From Deltaproteobacteria bacterium (GTDB lineage Bacteria; Desulfobacterota; Binatia; Binatales; Binataceae): a stretch of DNA of 64,000 nucleotides. The notes under the pieces were generated by a model, which was not told the origin of the DNA, made no database searches, and was given only the letters and a program-made list of their open reading frames with translations. Position numbers and translations under genes: made by a program. The DNA lies in contig JAKBMB010000028.1 in NCBI GenBank assembly GCA_021831785.1, positions 226,620 through 290,619 on the forward strand, given 5' to 3'. Positions 26,089-35,675 of this stretch are shown in pieces. Positions within the stretch are counted from its first letter, which is position 1; the number at the start of each line of letters is the position of its first letter.

Positions 26089-28293
26089 TTGATTATGGAG
26101 GCAATGGCGGCGACTGTTGATGCGACCAGGTGGCCCAGAACTTGGGTTGCCTCTAGGAGGCGCGATCGCTGGAAGGAGCTGCGCTGGCGCTCCTCGGTCC
26201 AACTGGTGTTGGGCGAGCTGCTGGAAAAGCAGTGGATGGAGCCCGCGATATCGTTGGCCGTGCTGATTGGGGTTACCACTTGCTTCATGATGGCGGTGCC
26301 CGGCATGGGCGCGTTCGACAACGTCATTTCGACGTTACGCGAGCTGTCCGAGTTCGCCCTAGTCGCGATTGGCATGGCTATCGTCGTCATCTCGGGCGGC
26401 ATCGACCTTAGCGTTGGCTCGATGTTCGCCTTAAACAACTATGTCGCCTTGCTTCTCGGCCTGATTGTGGGCCTTCCCATGTGGCTCACGACACTCGCGG
26501 TGCTGCTTCTGGGTTGCGTCATGGGGGCTTCCAATGGCGTCCTCGTCGCCTACCTCAAGGCAAAGCCGTTCCTCGCGACGATGGTCACGCTGCTGGTCTA
26601 CCGTGGAATAACCAACCTGCTGGACGAGCACTTTTCGATGTCGATAGCCGCCAAGGGGGCGATTCAGGATCGGTTTTGGTCTTGGTTCGGTACGGGAGAC
26701 GTCCTCGCCGTTCCTACCGCTATAGTCGTGCTGGTCATGACCGTGCTCATCGGGCACGTGATGCTGAGCCGCTCCAGGCTTGGTTGGCATATCACGGCGG
26801 TAGGCGCCAGCCGCAAGGCTGCGCGGCATGCCGGAATCGACGTCGAACGCGTGCTGCTGCTGAGCTATGTCTTTTCGGGATTTCTGACCGCAGCGGCGGC
26901 CATGCTGTACGCAGCCAGGGTCAACAGCCTGAGCCCTTACACAGCCCTGGGCATGGAGTTTGCGGTCCTCACCGCGGTGGTTCTGGGGGGCATCAGCTTG
27001 GCCGGCGGCAACGGCACGGTCCCTCGCGCGCTGATCGGAGCGGCGACGATCAGCATTCTGTCCAAGGGACTGTTACTGATGAACGTGGGTGGCGAGACCT
27101 ACACGCTCATCCAAGCAGTGATCCTACTGGTGGTGGTGGGCACCGATATCAAGTGGGCCAAGAATCGCGCTAAAGCCATCCAGAAGATCTACATAAATCC
27201 AACATATCTCTACTTCGAGCCCGCTCCAGGCATCGCGCCGGATGCTGAAAGTCCATTCGCGATTAACAATCGGCTTTCCAATTCCTTTCCGATCGGTCTG
27301 GGCGTGGTTGAAGGTCCTGAGGACGTGGTACTTGATTCTCAGGCTAGGCTGTACACCGGCGACAGGCGCGGATGGATCTGGCGATTCTCCGGCGTAAATT
27401 TCGACAAGGCGGAGATCTTCGCCAAAATCGGCGGCATGCCGCTGGGCTTGCAGTGGGACAACGACGGCAATCTGGTGATCTGCGTGGGCGGCATGGGTCT
27501 GTACAGCGTCGATCCGCAGGGCCGCGTCACCAAATTGACAGACGAGACAAACCGCACTTGGTATCGGCTTAAAGACGACTCGCGCCTACGGCTGGCGGAT
27601 GACTTGGACATCGCCTCGGACGGCAAGATTTACTTCAGCGAGGCTTCGGTGCGTTTCGAGGCGCACGATTGGATCGAAGATGGTCTCGAAGGCCGACGTA
27701 ACGGCCGGCTGATCTGCTACGACCCGGCCACCAAGACGACGCGTACGGTCCTGAAGCGGCTTGTCTTTCCCAACGGCATAGCCGTGTCGCACGACGGAAA
27801 TTCGGTGCTTATCGGCCAGACTTGGCTTTGTCGAATCTTACGATACTGGATTTCAGGACCCAAGAAGAGCAAGACCGAGGTCTTCGTAGATAACCTTCCA
27901 GGCTACGTCGACAATATTAACCGCGCGAGCGACGGCAACTACTGGGTTGCCCTGGTTGGCATCCGCTCGCCGGCATTCGATCTAGCCTATGCACACCCTA
28001 GATTCCGGCGGCGAATGATGAAGCGCGTCCCGCGTGACGAGTGGCTTTACCCGAGTATGAATAACGGATGCATCATCAAGGTCGCCGAGAATGGTCGCGT
28101 TCTCGAATCCTACTGGGATCCAACCGGCAATTCGCATGCTACCGTCACTTCGATGAGGGAACACGATGGATATCTCTATATCGGTGGGCTGAACAATAAC
28201 CGGGTTGGACGCATCGAGCTGGCCGAGGCAGGGCGTGGTTACTCTGCGGCGCCTGCTGAACCGGTGGTATATCCCGAGCGGTTGGAGGGATAG
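26089..28293 (+). CDS. Fusion: RbsC-like permease plus SMP-30/strictosidine-synthase-like propeller
   Basis: A 734-residue two-domain protein. Residues 1-365 are an ABC permease: VAIGMAIVVISGGIDLSVGS, the loop VGASRKAARHAGIDVER and VVLGGISLAGGNGTVPRALI. After a short linker, residues about 394-720 form a six-bladed-propeller-like domain: VVEGPEDVVLDSQARLYTGD, then FPNGIAVSHDGNSVLIGQTW and a C-terminal GYLYIGGLNNNRVGRIEL. Members of that fold are calcium-dependent lactonases, paraoxonase-like esterases or strictosidine-synthase relatives. The frame is continuous, so the fusion is not a read-through artefact visible here. TTG 26089 is favoured by AAGGAG 8 bases upstream. Confidence 0.88.
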   Translation: MIMEAMAATVDATRWPRTWVASRRRDRWKELRWRSSVQLVLGELLEKQWMEPAISLAVLIGVTTCFMMAVPGMGAFDNVISTLRELSEFALVAIGMAIVVISGGIDLSVGSMFALNNYVALLLGLIVGLPMWLTTLAVLLLGCVMGASNGVLVAYLKAKPFLATMVTLLVYRGITNLLDEHFSMSIAAKGAIQDRFWSWFGTGDVLAVPTAIVVLVMTVLIGHVMLSRSRLGWHITAVGASRKAARHAGIDVERVLLLSYVFSGFLTAAAAMLYAARVNSLSPYTALGMEFAVLTAVVLGGISLAGGNGTVPRALIGAATISILSKGLLLMNVGGETYTLIQAVILLVVVGTDIKWAKNRAKAIQKIYINPTYLYFEPAPGIAPDAESPFAINNRLSNSFPIGLGVVEGPEDVVLDSQARLYTGDRRGWIWRFSGVNFDKAEIFAKIGGMPLGLQWDNDGNLVICVGGMGLYSVDPQGRVTKLTDETNRTWYRLKDDSRLRLADDLDIASDGKIYFSEASVRFEAHDWIEDGLEGRRNGRLICYDPATKTTRTVLKRLVFPNGIAVSHDGNSVLIGQTWLCRILRYWISGPKKSKTEVFVDNLPGYVDNINRASDGNYWVALVGIRSPAFDLAYAHPRFRRRMMKRVPRDEWLYPSMNNGCIIKVAENGRVLESYWDPTGNSHATVTSMREHDGYLYIGGLNNNRVGRIELAEAGRGYSAAPAEPVVYPERLEG

Positions 28294-28295
28294 CC

Positions 28296-29423
28296 GTGGA
28301 GCTGCCTTACTGGCTGAGCGTTGTTAGGGAATTCGTCCTAGGCGGCGAAAAAGAGCACACCGCAATCCCGCCTCTGGATGGAGCGCTTGCTCCCAACAAC
28401 CGCCTTGAGGAGTTCGCGTCGATAGGAGCCTTTCCGGAGGTCAACGACGTAGCGCTTTCGGCGTCGAACGAGCTCTACGTATCCACCGGAAATTCAGTCG
28501 TGCGATGCGGGGGCGACGGCTACCGGGTCCGCTCTGTGGTTGCGCGGTTTCCCGGCAACGCCGGGACCCTGGCTTTTCTCGATGACGGGAGGCTCCTGGT
28601 CTGCGTCTGCGGGACCGGCGTCATGGAGGTGGATGGTTCGGGGCAGAGCAAGTTACTCGTCGGAGAGATTTTGGGAAAACGGCTTAGCTGCGCGACGGGC
28701 TTAGCGGCAGCGCCTGATGGAGCGGTGTACGTAACCGAGGGCAGTATCAGGCACGGCTCCGACGACTGGGTGTGGAGCCTGATGGAGGGGGACCGGAGCG
28801 GACGGCTCATCCGCTACGATCTGTCGGCGGCGCGCACCCAAGTACTACGGGATGGGCTACCGTTCCCGACCGGGATTTGCCTTTCGGCTGATGGCGCATC
28901 GCTGCTGTTCACCCAGGCCTGGGACTACACGGTCAACCGCTATCACATCGAAGGACCGCGCAAGGGACAATTCGAGACCGTACACAAGAACCTGGTGGGT
29001 TATCCCGGCGGGATCAGCACTGCCCCCGACGGCGGATATTGGCTCTCCGTGTTTGCCCTGCGGACTCAGTTGGTCGAGTTTTTGCTCACGCAGCACGCGT
29101 TCCGCAAGGAAATGATGCGCACGATGGACTCGCTCTATTGGATTCGGCCAGCGCTGCGAACGCTGAATTCGGGACTAGAGCCGCTGCAGGGAGGGGCGAT
29201 CAAAAAGCTCGGGCGGACGAAGCCCTGGGCTCCGCCACGGTCCTATGGGCTGGTCGTGCGGCTCGATCAATCGGGAGAATTCGTCGAGAGCTTTCACAGC
29301 CGTGCTGATGGAAGACGCCACGGTGTCGTGTCGGCCCGGCAGCTTCGCTGCCATCTCTTCGTCTGCTGTAAGGGCAACCACGAGGTGCTGCGGTACAGGG
29401 TTGAGAGCGATGGCCGTAACTGA
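28296..29423 (+). CDS. SMP-30/strictosidine-synthase-like propeller protein
   Basis: A 375-residue stand-alone propeller, a diverged paralogue of the domain fused to the preceding permease (shared elements: DGLPFPTGICLSADGASLLF, NRYHIEGPRKGQFETVHKNL, LVGYPGGISTAPDGGYWLSV). No signal peptide is evident, so it is probably cytoplasmic. Likely a lactonase or esterase acting on the imported substrate. GTG 28296 lies 2 bases past the previous stop, with GGAGGG at 28284-28289. Confidence 0.82.
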   Translation: MELPYWLSVVREFVLGGEKEHTAIPPLDGALAPNNRLEEFASIGAFPEVNDVALSASNELYVSTGNSVVRCGGDGYRVRSVVARFPGNAGTLAFLDDGRLLVCVCGTGVMEVDGSGQSKLLVGEILGKRLSCATGLAAAPDGAVYVTEGSIRHGSDDWVWSLMEGDRSGRLIRYDLSAARTQVLRDGLPFPTGICLSADGASLLFTQAWDYTVNRYHIEGPRKGQFETVHKNLVGYPGGISTAPDGGYWLSVFALRTQLVEFLLTQHAFRKEMMRTMDSLYWIRPALRTLNSGLEPLQGGAIKKLGRTKPWAPPRSYGLVVRLDQSGEFVESFHSRADGRRHGVVSARQLRCHLFVCCKGNHEVLRYRVESDGRN

Positions 29424-30960
29424 AGTGTTCAAGCGCGAGCGTTGCGCAACCTTGAACAAACCGATCCTTGAGTTGCGGGGGGCAACCAAGGTCTATCAAG
29501 GCGTGCCTGCCATCAAGGATGTGGATTTCACGCTCTACCCGGGCGAGGTACACGCGCTGGTGGGCGAGAACGGAGCCGGCAAGTCGACGTTGTGCAAGAT
29601 CATTTCCGGGGCGGTCAGGCTGGACGGCGGCGAAATGCTGGTCGATAACGAGGCTGTCAACTTCACACGGCCACGCGATGCCCTCGACCGCGGGATAGCC
29701 ATGGTGTACCAGGAGACCAGCCTGGTCGATACCATGACCGTTGCGCAAAACATCGAATTGGGTCATGAGCCTCTGCTTACGCGGTACCGCTCGCTCAACA
29801 TCAAGGCCCAGGTTCTGCTCCAGTCGATGAACTTCAACGTCGATCCTACGGCCAAGATGTCGACGCTGGGCGCGGCCAAGAAGCAGATGGTCGAAATAGC
29901 CCGAGCGTTGCGGTCGCGGGCGCGGATCGTTATTTTCGATGAACCAACGGCTGCGCTGACTCCGGAGGAGATTCTTCACCTCTTTCACGCCATTGAGGAT
30001 CTGCGAGCGGCAGAGGTGGGAGTGATCTTCGTTTCCCACGCTCTTGAGGAAGCGCTGCAAATCTCCGACCGTATCACGGTGCTGCGTGACGGCGCTTTGC
30101 AGGTTACCAAACCGGCGCGCGGGATGGCTCGCGAGACTATCGTGCGGCACATGGTGGGGCGCGACGTGGCGCAGACAATTTATAGCCGGGATGCGCAGAC
30201 GGAGCAGAACAAGCCAGCTACCAGACTACGGGAAGTGCTGGCGGTCGAGAACGTTACGATGGGCTCTGTCGTAAAGAACATGACGCTTAGCGCCTATGCG
30301 GGAGAGGTACTGGGTATCTTCGGGTTGGTCGGCGCCGGGCGAACAGAAATTGCAAAGATAATATGGGGCGCGCTTAAGCGGAACCGTATTCACGGTGGGT
30401 CGATTCTGCTCAACAACAAGCCGATTCGCTATCGCGTGCCAGCGCAGTCGCTCAAGGACGGGGTCGCCTACATAACCGAGGACCGCAAGCGAAACGGCTT
30501 CTTCGAACGCTTGGACATCGCTGAGAACATCTACTTGGGCTGGCTTGCCAAGCGCAAAGGCTGGCGGTCGCTGGTTTCGAAGCACCAGAAACGGAAGCTG
30601 GCGGAGACTTGGATCAAGAAGCTGCACATAAGGGCTATCGGCGCTAACGCCAAGGTGGTCGAGCTGTCGGGCGGCAACCAGCAGAAGGTCGTTATTGCTA
30701 AATCGCTGGTGCAGGAACCCAAGCTGGTTATCTTCGACGAGCCTACGCGAGGCGTCGACGTGGCGACCATCGTCGAGATCCACCAGATCATTCGGGACCT
30801 GGCGCGGTCAGGGAAGGCGGTAATAGTTATCTCTTCTTACCTGCCGGAGGTGCTGGCGCTGTCCGACCGGATACTGGTCGCCCGACAGGGGCGCATCGCC
30901 GCCGAGTTCGCGCAGGGGGAAGTAACGGCCGAAGAAGTAATGTATGCGGCGGTTTGGTGA
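29410..30960 (+). CDS. Ribose-type ABC importer double ATPase (RbsA/MglA-like)
   Basis: A 516-residue protein with two ATPase halves. The first half has Walker A GENGAGKST, the degenerate signature LGAAKKQMVEIARAL and Walker B IVIFDEPTAAL. The second half has a degenerate Walker A GLVGAGRTE, a full signature LSGGNQQKVVIAKSL and Walker B LVIFDEPTRGVD, the usual RbsA asymmetry. It energises the importer formed by the two permeases and binding protein upstream. Start ATG 29410 overlaps the preceding stop; upstream extension to 29245 lies within the propeller gene and is rejected. Confidence 0.9.
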   Translation: MAVTEVFKRERCATLNKPILELRGATKVYQGVPAIKDVDFTLYPGEVHALVGENGAGKSTLCKIISGAVRLDGGEMLVDNEAVNFTRPRDALDRGIAMVYQETSLVDTMTVAQNIELGHEPLLTRYRSLNIKAQVLLQSMNFNVDPTAKMSTLGAAKKQMVEIARALRSRARIVIFDEPTAALTPEEILHLFHAIEDLRAAEVGVIFVSHALEEALQISDRITVLRDGALQVTKPARGMARETIVRHMVGRDVAQTIYSRDAQTEQNKPATRLREVLAVENVTMGSVVKNMTLSAYAGEVLGIFGLVGAGRTEIAKIIWGALKRNRIHGGSILLNNKPIRYRVPAQSLKDGVAYITEDRKRNGFFERLDIAENIYLGWLAKRKGWRSLVSKHQKRKLAETWIKKLHIRAIGANAKVVELSGGNQQKVVIAKSLVQEPKLVIFDEPTRGVDVATIVEIHQIIRDLARSGKAVIVISSYLPEVLALSDRILVARQGRIAAEFAQGEVTAEEVMYAAVW

Positions 30961-30977
30961 AAGCGAGGAGCAAGGTC

Positions 30978-32126
30978 ATGGAAGCCAAGGCTTATGAGAT
31001 ATTTCGGCGGCGCTTCTTCGAAAGGATATGGAGCGAGCTGGACCAGTTTGAGGAAGAGATCGAGTCGACGGAGAGACTTCCGCTCGACCGCCTGATGCCG
31101 ATATTGGAACAGATGGGGGCGTTCGGTCTCATGGTGCCGGAAAAGTATGGCGGGATCGGGTTGAGCGTTACGCAGTATGTGCCCGTGCTTGCGGAGCTGG
31201 CCAAGATCCAGGGTGGCATCCGCGCGTTAGTCCATGTGCATAACACGACGGCCCATGCCATCTCGAAGCTGGCCTCTGAAGAGCAGCGTGCTGCCCTCTT
31301 GCCGGGAGTTGCAGAGGGAAGGCTGTCCGTAGCGTTCGCGTTGACGGAGCCCGACCATGGCACCGGTGCCGACGTAGGCACGACGGCGCTCAAGGTCGAC
31401 GGTCATTTTTGCATCAATGGGCGCAAACACCTGATTACCAACTCCAACATAGCCAGCCATTTCATGGTGTTTGCCAAGACACAACCGTTAGCTGGCGAGA
31501 AGGCGGTAAGCGCGATTCTCGTCGAGCGCAACACGCCGGGCTTCACGATCGAGCGGTTACCCGAGACCATGGGATGCAAGGGCGGCGAGCACGGGCAACT
31601 TACGTTCAAGGATGTGCTCGCCCCGGTCCGGAACGTCCTTGGCGAGGAGGGTCGCGGCCTGGAACAAATGGAGCATGCGCTCGAGGTCAGCCGGCTCTTT
31701 ATCGCGGCGACCTCTCTGGGTACCGCCGAACGAGCTTTCGAGCTCTCGCTTGAGTTTGCTAAGCAGCGGGTGACCTTTGGCCGACCGATCGCCGAGCGCC
31801 AAGCCATCCAACGCTACCTGGCCGAGATGGCCGTCGACATCTATGCCCTTCGCCACATGATCTTTGACGCGGCTGCTAAGTGTGAGGCTGGCAGAAGGGT
31901 CCCGGCGGAGAGCTCGATGTGCAAGCTTTTCGGACTCGAGGCCGTGGGACGTGTGACCGACCGGGCCCTGTTAGTGCACGGCGGCATCGGGTACACGCGC
32001 AAGCACAAAATCGAGCGCCTTTATCGGGACGCTCGGCTGAATTGGCTGGAGGAAGGTCCCCCAACCATCCAGACCCTGGTTATCGCGCGTGAGTTCCTGA
32101 ACAAGGGCTATGGGCGAGACCGCTAA
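30978..32126 (+). CDS. Acyl-CoA dehydrogenase
   Basis: A 382-residue FAD-dependent acyl-CoA dehydrogenase, introducing an alpha,beta double bond. Hallmarks are VAFALTEPDHGTGADVGTTA, FCINGRKHLITNSNIASHF and ERQAIQRYLAEMAVDIYAL. The C-terminal YRDARLNWLEEGPPTIQTL carries the catalytic-base glutamate position of medium-chain-type enzymes. ATG 30978 has GAGGAG at 30965-30970. It sits in the operon just after the transporter ATPase, linking uptake to beta-oxidation. Confidence 0.9.
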   Translation: MEAKAYEIFRRRFFERIWSELDQFEEEIESTERLPLDRLMPILEQMGAFGLMVPEKYGGIGLSVTQYVPVLAELAKIQGGIRALVHVHNTTAHAISKLASEEQRAALLPGVAEGRLSVAFALTEPDHGTGADVGTTALKVDGHFCINGRKHLITNSNIASHFMVFAKTQPLAGEKAVSAILVERNTPGFTIERLPETMGCKGGEHGQLTFKDVLAPVRNVLGEEGRGLEQMEHALEVSRLFIAATSLGTAERAFELSLEFAKQRVTFGRPIAERQAIQRYLAEMAVDIYALRHMIFDAAAKCEAGRRVPAESSMCKLFGLEAVGRVTDRALLVHGGIGYTRKHKIERLYRDARLNWLEEGPPTIQTLVIAREFLNKGYGRDR

Positions 32127-32184
32127 GATCGAGCTCGGCGGGTGGCTGAGGGAAGCGGCGCGGACCATCTGAGGAGGGTCGAAT

Positions 32185-33375
32185 TTGAGAGAAGTTTTTA
32201 TAGCCGGAGTCGGGATGACCGACTTCGGGAAATTAAAGGACCGCGACGCCGGTTCCTTGGCTCGAGCGGCGGCGGCGCGCGCTTTGGCTGATGCTGCCGT
32301 CGAGTCAACGTTGGTGCAAATGATTTTCTTTTCCAACGCCTGCGCCGGACGGCTGATCGGCCAGGAAATGATCCGCGGGCAGGTCATGCTGGGAAGCTCC
32401 GGCTTGGAGGGCATCCCCCTGATCAACGTTGAGAACGCTTGCGCCTCCGGTTCGTCTGCGCTCTTCCTGGCCTGGCTCGCGGTAGCTTCAGGCCAGTGCG
32501 ATATAGCCCTGGCAGTGGGAGCCGAGAAGCTTGCCGTGGTCGACAAGAAAAGGACCTTCGAGGCTCTCATGGGCGGCGTGGACGTGTCACGTATTGATGA
32601 GCTTCGCGCCAAGCTCGGCCTCGGCGAAAGTGAGGACCGGGCGCACTCGCTATTCATGGACGTCTATGCAGCCATGGCCACCAGTTATATGGGGCGGACG
32701 GGGGCCACGAAGCGCGACTTCGCCCTGGTTTCGGCGAAGAACCACTGCAATGGCGCACTTAACCCCCACGCGCAGTATCGCCACGAAGTCAGCGTCGATG
32801 AAGTCCTTGCTAGCCGTCAGATAAGCGGACCGCTGACGCTTCTGATGTGTGCTCCGATCGGCGATGGGGCCGCAGCGGCCGTGGTTTGCTCGCGCTCCGC
32901 GGTTCGGAGCTGCCGCCGTGACCTAGTACAGGTAAGGGGTTTTGGCCTCGCCACGGGGCGGGAAGATGCGAACGCCTCACCAGTCGAGAAGGCGGCTCGT
33001 GTTGCCTACGAGCAGTCCGGGATCGGCCCCGAGGAAATCGATGTGATCGAGCTGCACGACGCTACGGCGCCGGCCGAGTTGATCATCTATGAGGAGCTGG
33101 GGCTCTGCGGGCCGGGCGAAGGTCCTAGGCTGCTGGCGTCGGGGGCTACGGCATTAGGAGGGCGAGTACCGGTCAACCCGAGCGGCGGACTGCTCAGTAA
33201 AGGCCATCCTATAGGTGCAACCGGCATAGCTCAGATTGTCGAGTTAGTCGAGCAGCTTCGGCACCAAGCGGGCCGGCGCCAAGTTGAAAATGCGCAAATT
33301 GCCTTGGCCGAAAACGCCGGCGGATATCTCCATCCTCATCCGGCTGCTGCCGCCGTGACGATTTTGAGCAGGTGA
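32185..33375 (+). CDS. SCP-x-type thiolase / lipid-transfer-type acetyl-CoA acetyltransferase
   Basis: A 396-residue thiolase of the SCP-x/nonspecific lipid transfer group. The nucleophile is C86 in NACASGSSALFLAWL, a His-Asp pair lies in VIELHDATAPAEL, and the second active-site histidine is in NPSGGLLSKGHPIGATG. The group cleaves bulky or branched 3-ketoacyl-CoAs, for example in sterol side-chain breakdown. TTG 32185 is well supported by GAGGAGGG at 32171-32178. Confidence 0.88.
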   Translation: MREVFIAGVGMTDFGKLKDRDAGSLARAAAARALADAAVESTLVQMIFFSNACAGRLIGQEMIRGQVMLGSSGLEGIPLINVENACASGSSALFLAWLAVASGQCDIALAVGAEKLAVVDKKRTFEALMGGVDVSRIDELRAKLGLGESEDRAHSLFMDVYAAMATSYMGRTGATKRDFALVSAKNHCNGALNPHAQYRHEVSVDEVLASRQISGPLTLLMCAPIGDGAAAAVVCSRSAVRSCRRDLVQVRGFGLATGREDANASPVEKAARVAYEQSGIGPEEIDVIELHDATAPAELIIYEELGLCGPGEGPRLLASGATALGGRVPVNPSGGLLSKGHPIGATGIAQIVELVEQLRHQAGRRQVENAQIALAENAGGYLHPHPAAAAVTILSR

Positions 33376-33382
33376 TGTCTTG

Positions 33383-34576
33383 ATGCGCTCGAGTTCAGGT
33401 AAATCAGATTCAGGTAAAGTAGAAACGTTACCGCTCCAGGGCGTGAGAGTCCTGAGCATGGCGGAACAGTTTCCCGGCCCGTTTGCCACTCTACTGCTGG
33501 CTGATCTGGGTGCGGATGTGATTCAGATCGAACGGCCTTCCGGGGGCGATCCTTCGCGGCGGTTCCCGGCCTTTTACGCCGCCCTCAACCGCAACAAGAG
33601 GTCGATTGCAGTTGACCTCAAGACCCGGGACGGAGTCGAGGTCGTGCTGCGAATGGCCAGGGGAGCAGATGTCTTCCTTGAGGGGTTCCGGCCCGGGACG
33701 GTGGAGCGGCTCGGCGTCGGCTATCAGGAGTTGCGAACGGTTAATGACAAGATCGTATACGTCTCTATCTCGGGCTTCGGGCAGACGGGTCCGTACCGCG
33801 ACCGGCCGGCCCACGACCTCAGTTATCAGGCGCTGTCCGGAATGCTGGAGTCACGCTATCGCAATCGCGTTGAGTTGCCCAGCCTGGCGATTGCAGACCT
33901 ATCGTCCGGGATGTTTGCGGCTCTGGCGGTGACGCTGGGTCTTTGGCTGCGAGATAACCGGGGTACAGACAGCTATATAGACGTCTCCATGCTGGATAGT
34001 TTGATCACGATGATGGCGACGCAGTTGGTGCCGGTGATGAACGCGGGCTCGACCGCCGTTCCGCCTGAACCTGGATATGGCATCTACCGGACAGCCGACG
34101 GCGCTTGCCTGAGCCTGAGTGTAGCCCACGAGGATCACTTCTGGCGCAACCTCTGCCGATGCACCGGATTGGATCAGTACGCGGAATTGACCGGGCCGGA
34201 AAGAGTTCGTGATCTGTGCTCCCTGCGAGAGCGCCTAGCTGCGGTTATTGCAACGCGCCCGCTTAAGGAATGGATGGACCTTTTAGATAAGGGCGACGTT
34301 CCGTTCGCTCCGGTCTTGGCGCTGAAGCAGGTGGCAACAGATGCTCAGGTCCGGGCTCGAGACATGATCGTAAGGCTGTGCAACGGCGGGTATGAGGAAA
34401 GTCACGTGCGCCAACCGTTGGTAATCGGCGAGCGGACTTTTGGCCCGACCAGGCCGACTCCCAAACTCGGAGAGCATTCAAGAGAAGTGCTTCAAGACGC
34501 GGGGTACTTGCCCCAGGAGATCGAAGAACTCATACGAAAAGGAATCGCGCTTGATGGCCAATTCACCGACGAGTGA
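33383..34576 (+). CDS. CaiB/BaiF-family CoA transferase 1
   Basis: A 397-residue class III CoA transferase. The N-terminal element VRVLSMAEQFPGPFATLLLA, then GADVIQIERPSGGDPSRRFP and NKRSIAVDLKTRDG, are hallmarks. The catalytic aspartate is expected in AIADLSSGMFAALAV. It moves CoA from one acyl group to an acid and could activate the pathway substrate without ATP. ATG 33383 has AGGTGA upstream. An 11-base direct repeat (ATTCAGGTAAA type) lies in the first codons. Confidence 0.88.
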   Translation: MRSSSGKSDSGKVETLPLQGVRVLSMAEQFPGPFATLLLADLGADVIQIERPSGGDPSRRFPAFYAALNRNKRSIAVDLKTRDGVEVVLRMARGADVFLEGFRPGTVERLGVGYQELRTVNDKIVYVSISGFGQTGPYRDRPAHDLSYQALSGMLESRYRNRVELPSLAIADLSSGMFAALAVTLGLWLRDNRGTDSYIDVSMLDSLITMMATQLVPVMNAGSTAVPPEPGYGIYRTADGACLSLSVAHEDHFWRNLCRCTGLDQYAELTGPERVRDLCSLRERLAAVIATRPLKEWMDLLDKGDVPFAPVLALKQVATDAQVRARDMIVRLCNGGYEESHVRQPLVIGERTFGPTRPTPKLGEHSREVLQDAGYLPQEIEELIRKGIALDGQFTDE

Positions 34577-34603
34577 GCCCGGGGCAGTGCGACAGGAGGA
34601 CGA

Positions 34604-35671
34604 ATGCTAGCGTACGGTGCTCGAAGGAGCGTACAGGGATACGTCTGGCAGCCCGCGATTGAGGCGATCGACCGTGAGGCCTTGGCCGTGCTTCAGTTGA
34701 GGAAGCTGCAACGCCAGATCCAGAGAGTGCGAGCTGGATCAAAGTTCTATGCCGAGAAGTTAGTGGCCTTCGGGTTAGAGAGTTGGCAGCCGACGAGTTT
34801 GGCGGAACTGGATCGCCTGCCGGTCACGACACATGCAGAGTTGGTCCGGGCGTTCGAGGCCGCCGGCGACCCGGCTGGCGGGCGCCTGCTTGTTGATCCC
34901 GAAGAGGTGGACACGATCTTGGTTCCGGCTTCTCCAAGTACTGACGCGCCGCCCGTCTTTGGCTTCCTCAATTCCAACGACCGTGCCGAGCAAGTGGAGT
35001 CGCTGGTGCGTTTTTTTTGCATGTTGGGCGTTCACGGCGCAGACGTAGTCCAAGTTCTCTCCTGGGGCCACGAGCCTATGGTCGCCCTCTACGCCGGAGG
35101 TCTCGGCGGAACCGGTGCCTATGCGGCACCCTCGGTTGCCGACTACCTTGGGGTTCACGTAGTCGGCATGGAGATCGCTCCAGGCGAGGCATGGCGTACC
35201 GTGGCAACGGCCCGGCTGCTGCATCCCAAAGGAATCTTCGCCAATCTCGAGCACCTGCGGGCGATGCAGGAAATTCTAGCTAAAGAGCAACGGACCCCGC
35301 CCTCCCTCGGTTATGACTTTGTTGTCATACGTGAAACGAGCCTTACCGCACTGGGTGAGCTTGCCGATCTCCGACGTGTCTGGGAGACCCCGGTATTCTT
35401 CATGCTGGATTGCGCGGGAGCCCTGTTTACGGCGATGGACTGCGGAGCCGGGCGCGGGCTGCACGTCTGGGAGGACCTGTTCTATGTCGAGAGCACCGAC
35501 GAAGCGGGGCGCCGGCAGAACGGCGCCGTAGGAGGCTACCTAACCGTGACTTCGTTAACGCCCGGGGCCGCTCGGCTGTTGCGGTACCAGACTCGGCTCA
35601 GCGTGAAGCTTGATTTCAACGCTTGTCCCTGCGGTCGGACCCATGCACGCATTTGCGGGGAGGCGAACTGA
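34604..35671 (+). CDS. PaaK-like protein lacking the phosphate loop and C-terminal domain
   Basis: A 355-residue relative of phenylacetate-CoA ligase. The N-terminal LRKLQRQIQRVRAGSKFYAE and central ANLEHLRAMQEILAKEQ plus VWETPVFFMLDCAG are PaaK-like, but where family enzymes carry TSGTTG-like glycine/serine loops this reads PASPSTDAPPVFG. The usual roughly 100-residue mobile C-terminal domain is missing, with the end at CPCGRTHARICGE. It is probably catalytically altered, perhaps a partner of the next ligase. AGGAGGA at 34594-34600 supports ATG 34604. Confidence 0.65.
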   Translation: MLAYGARRSVQGYVWQPAIEAIDREALAVLQLRKLQRQIQRVRAGSKFYAEKLVAFGLESWQPTSLAELDRLPVTTHAELVRAFEAAGDPAGGRLLVDPEEVDTILVPASPSTDAPPVFGFLNSNDRAEQVESLVRFFCMLGVHGADVVQVLSWGHEPMVALYAGGLGGTGAYAAPSVADYLGVHVVGMEIAPGEAWRTVATARLLHPKGIFANLEHLRAMQEILAKEQRTPPSLGYDFVVIRETSLTALGELADLRRVWETPVFFMLDCAGALFTAMDCGAGRGLHVWEDLFYVESTDEAGRRQNGAVGGYLTVTSLTPGAARLLRYQTRLSVKLDFNACPCGRTHARICGEAN

Positions 35672-35675
35672 AGAG

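Noticed and set aside
29245-29409. Longer start for the double ATPase
   Set aside because: It lies inside the preceding propeller gene and adds no conserved sequence; ATG 29410 precedes the ATPase fold.
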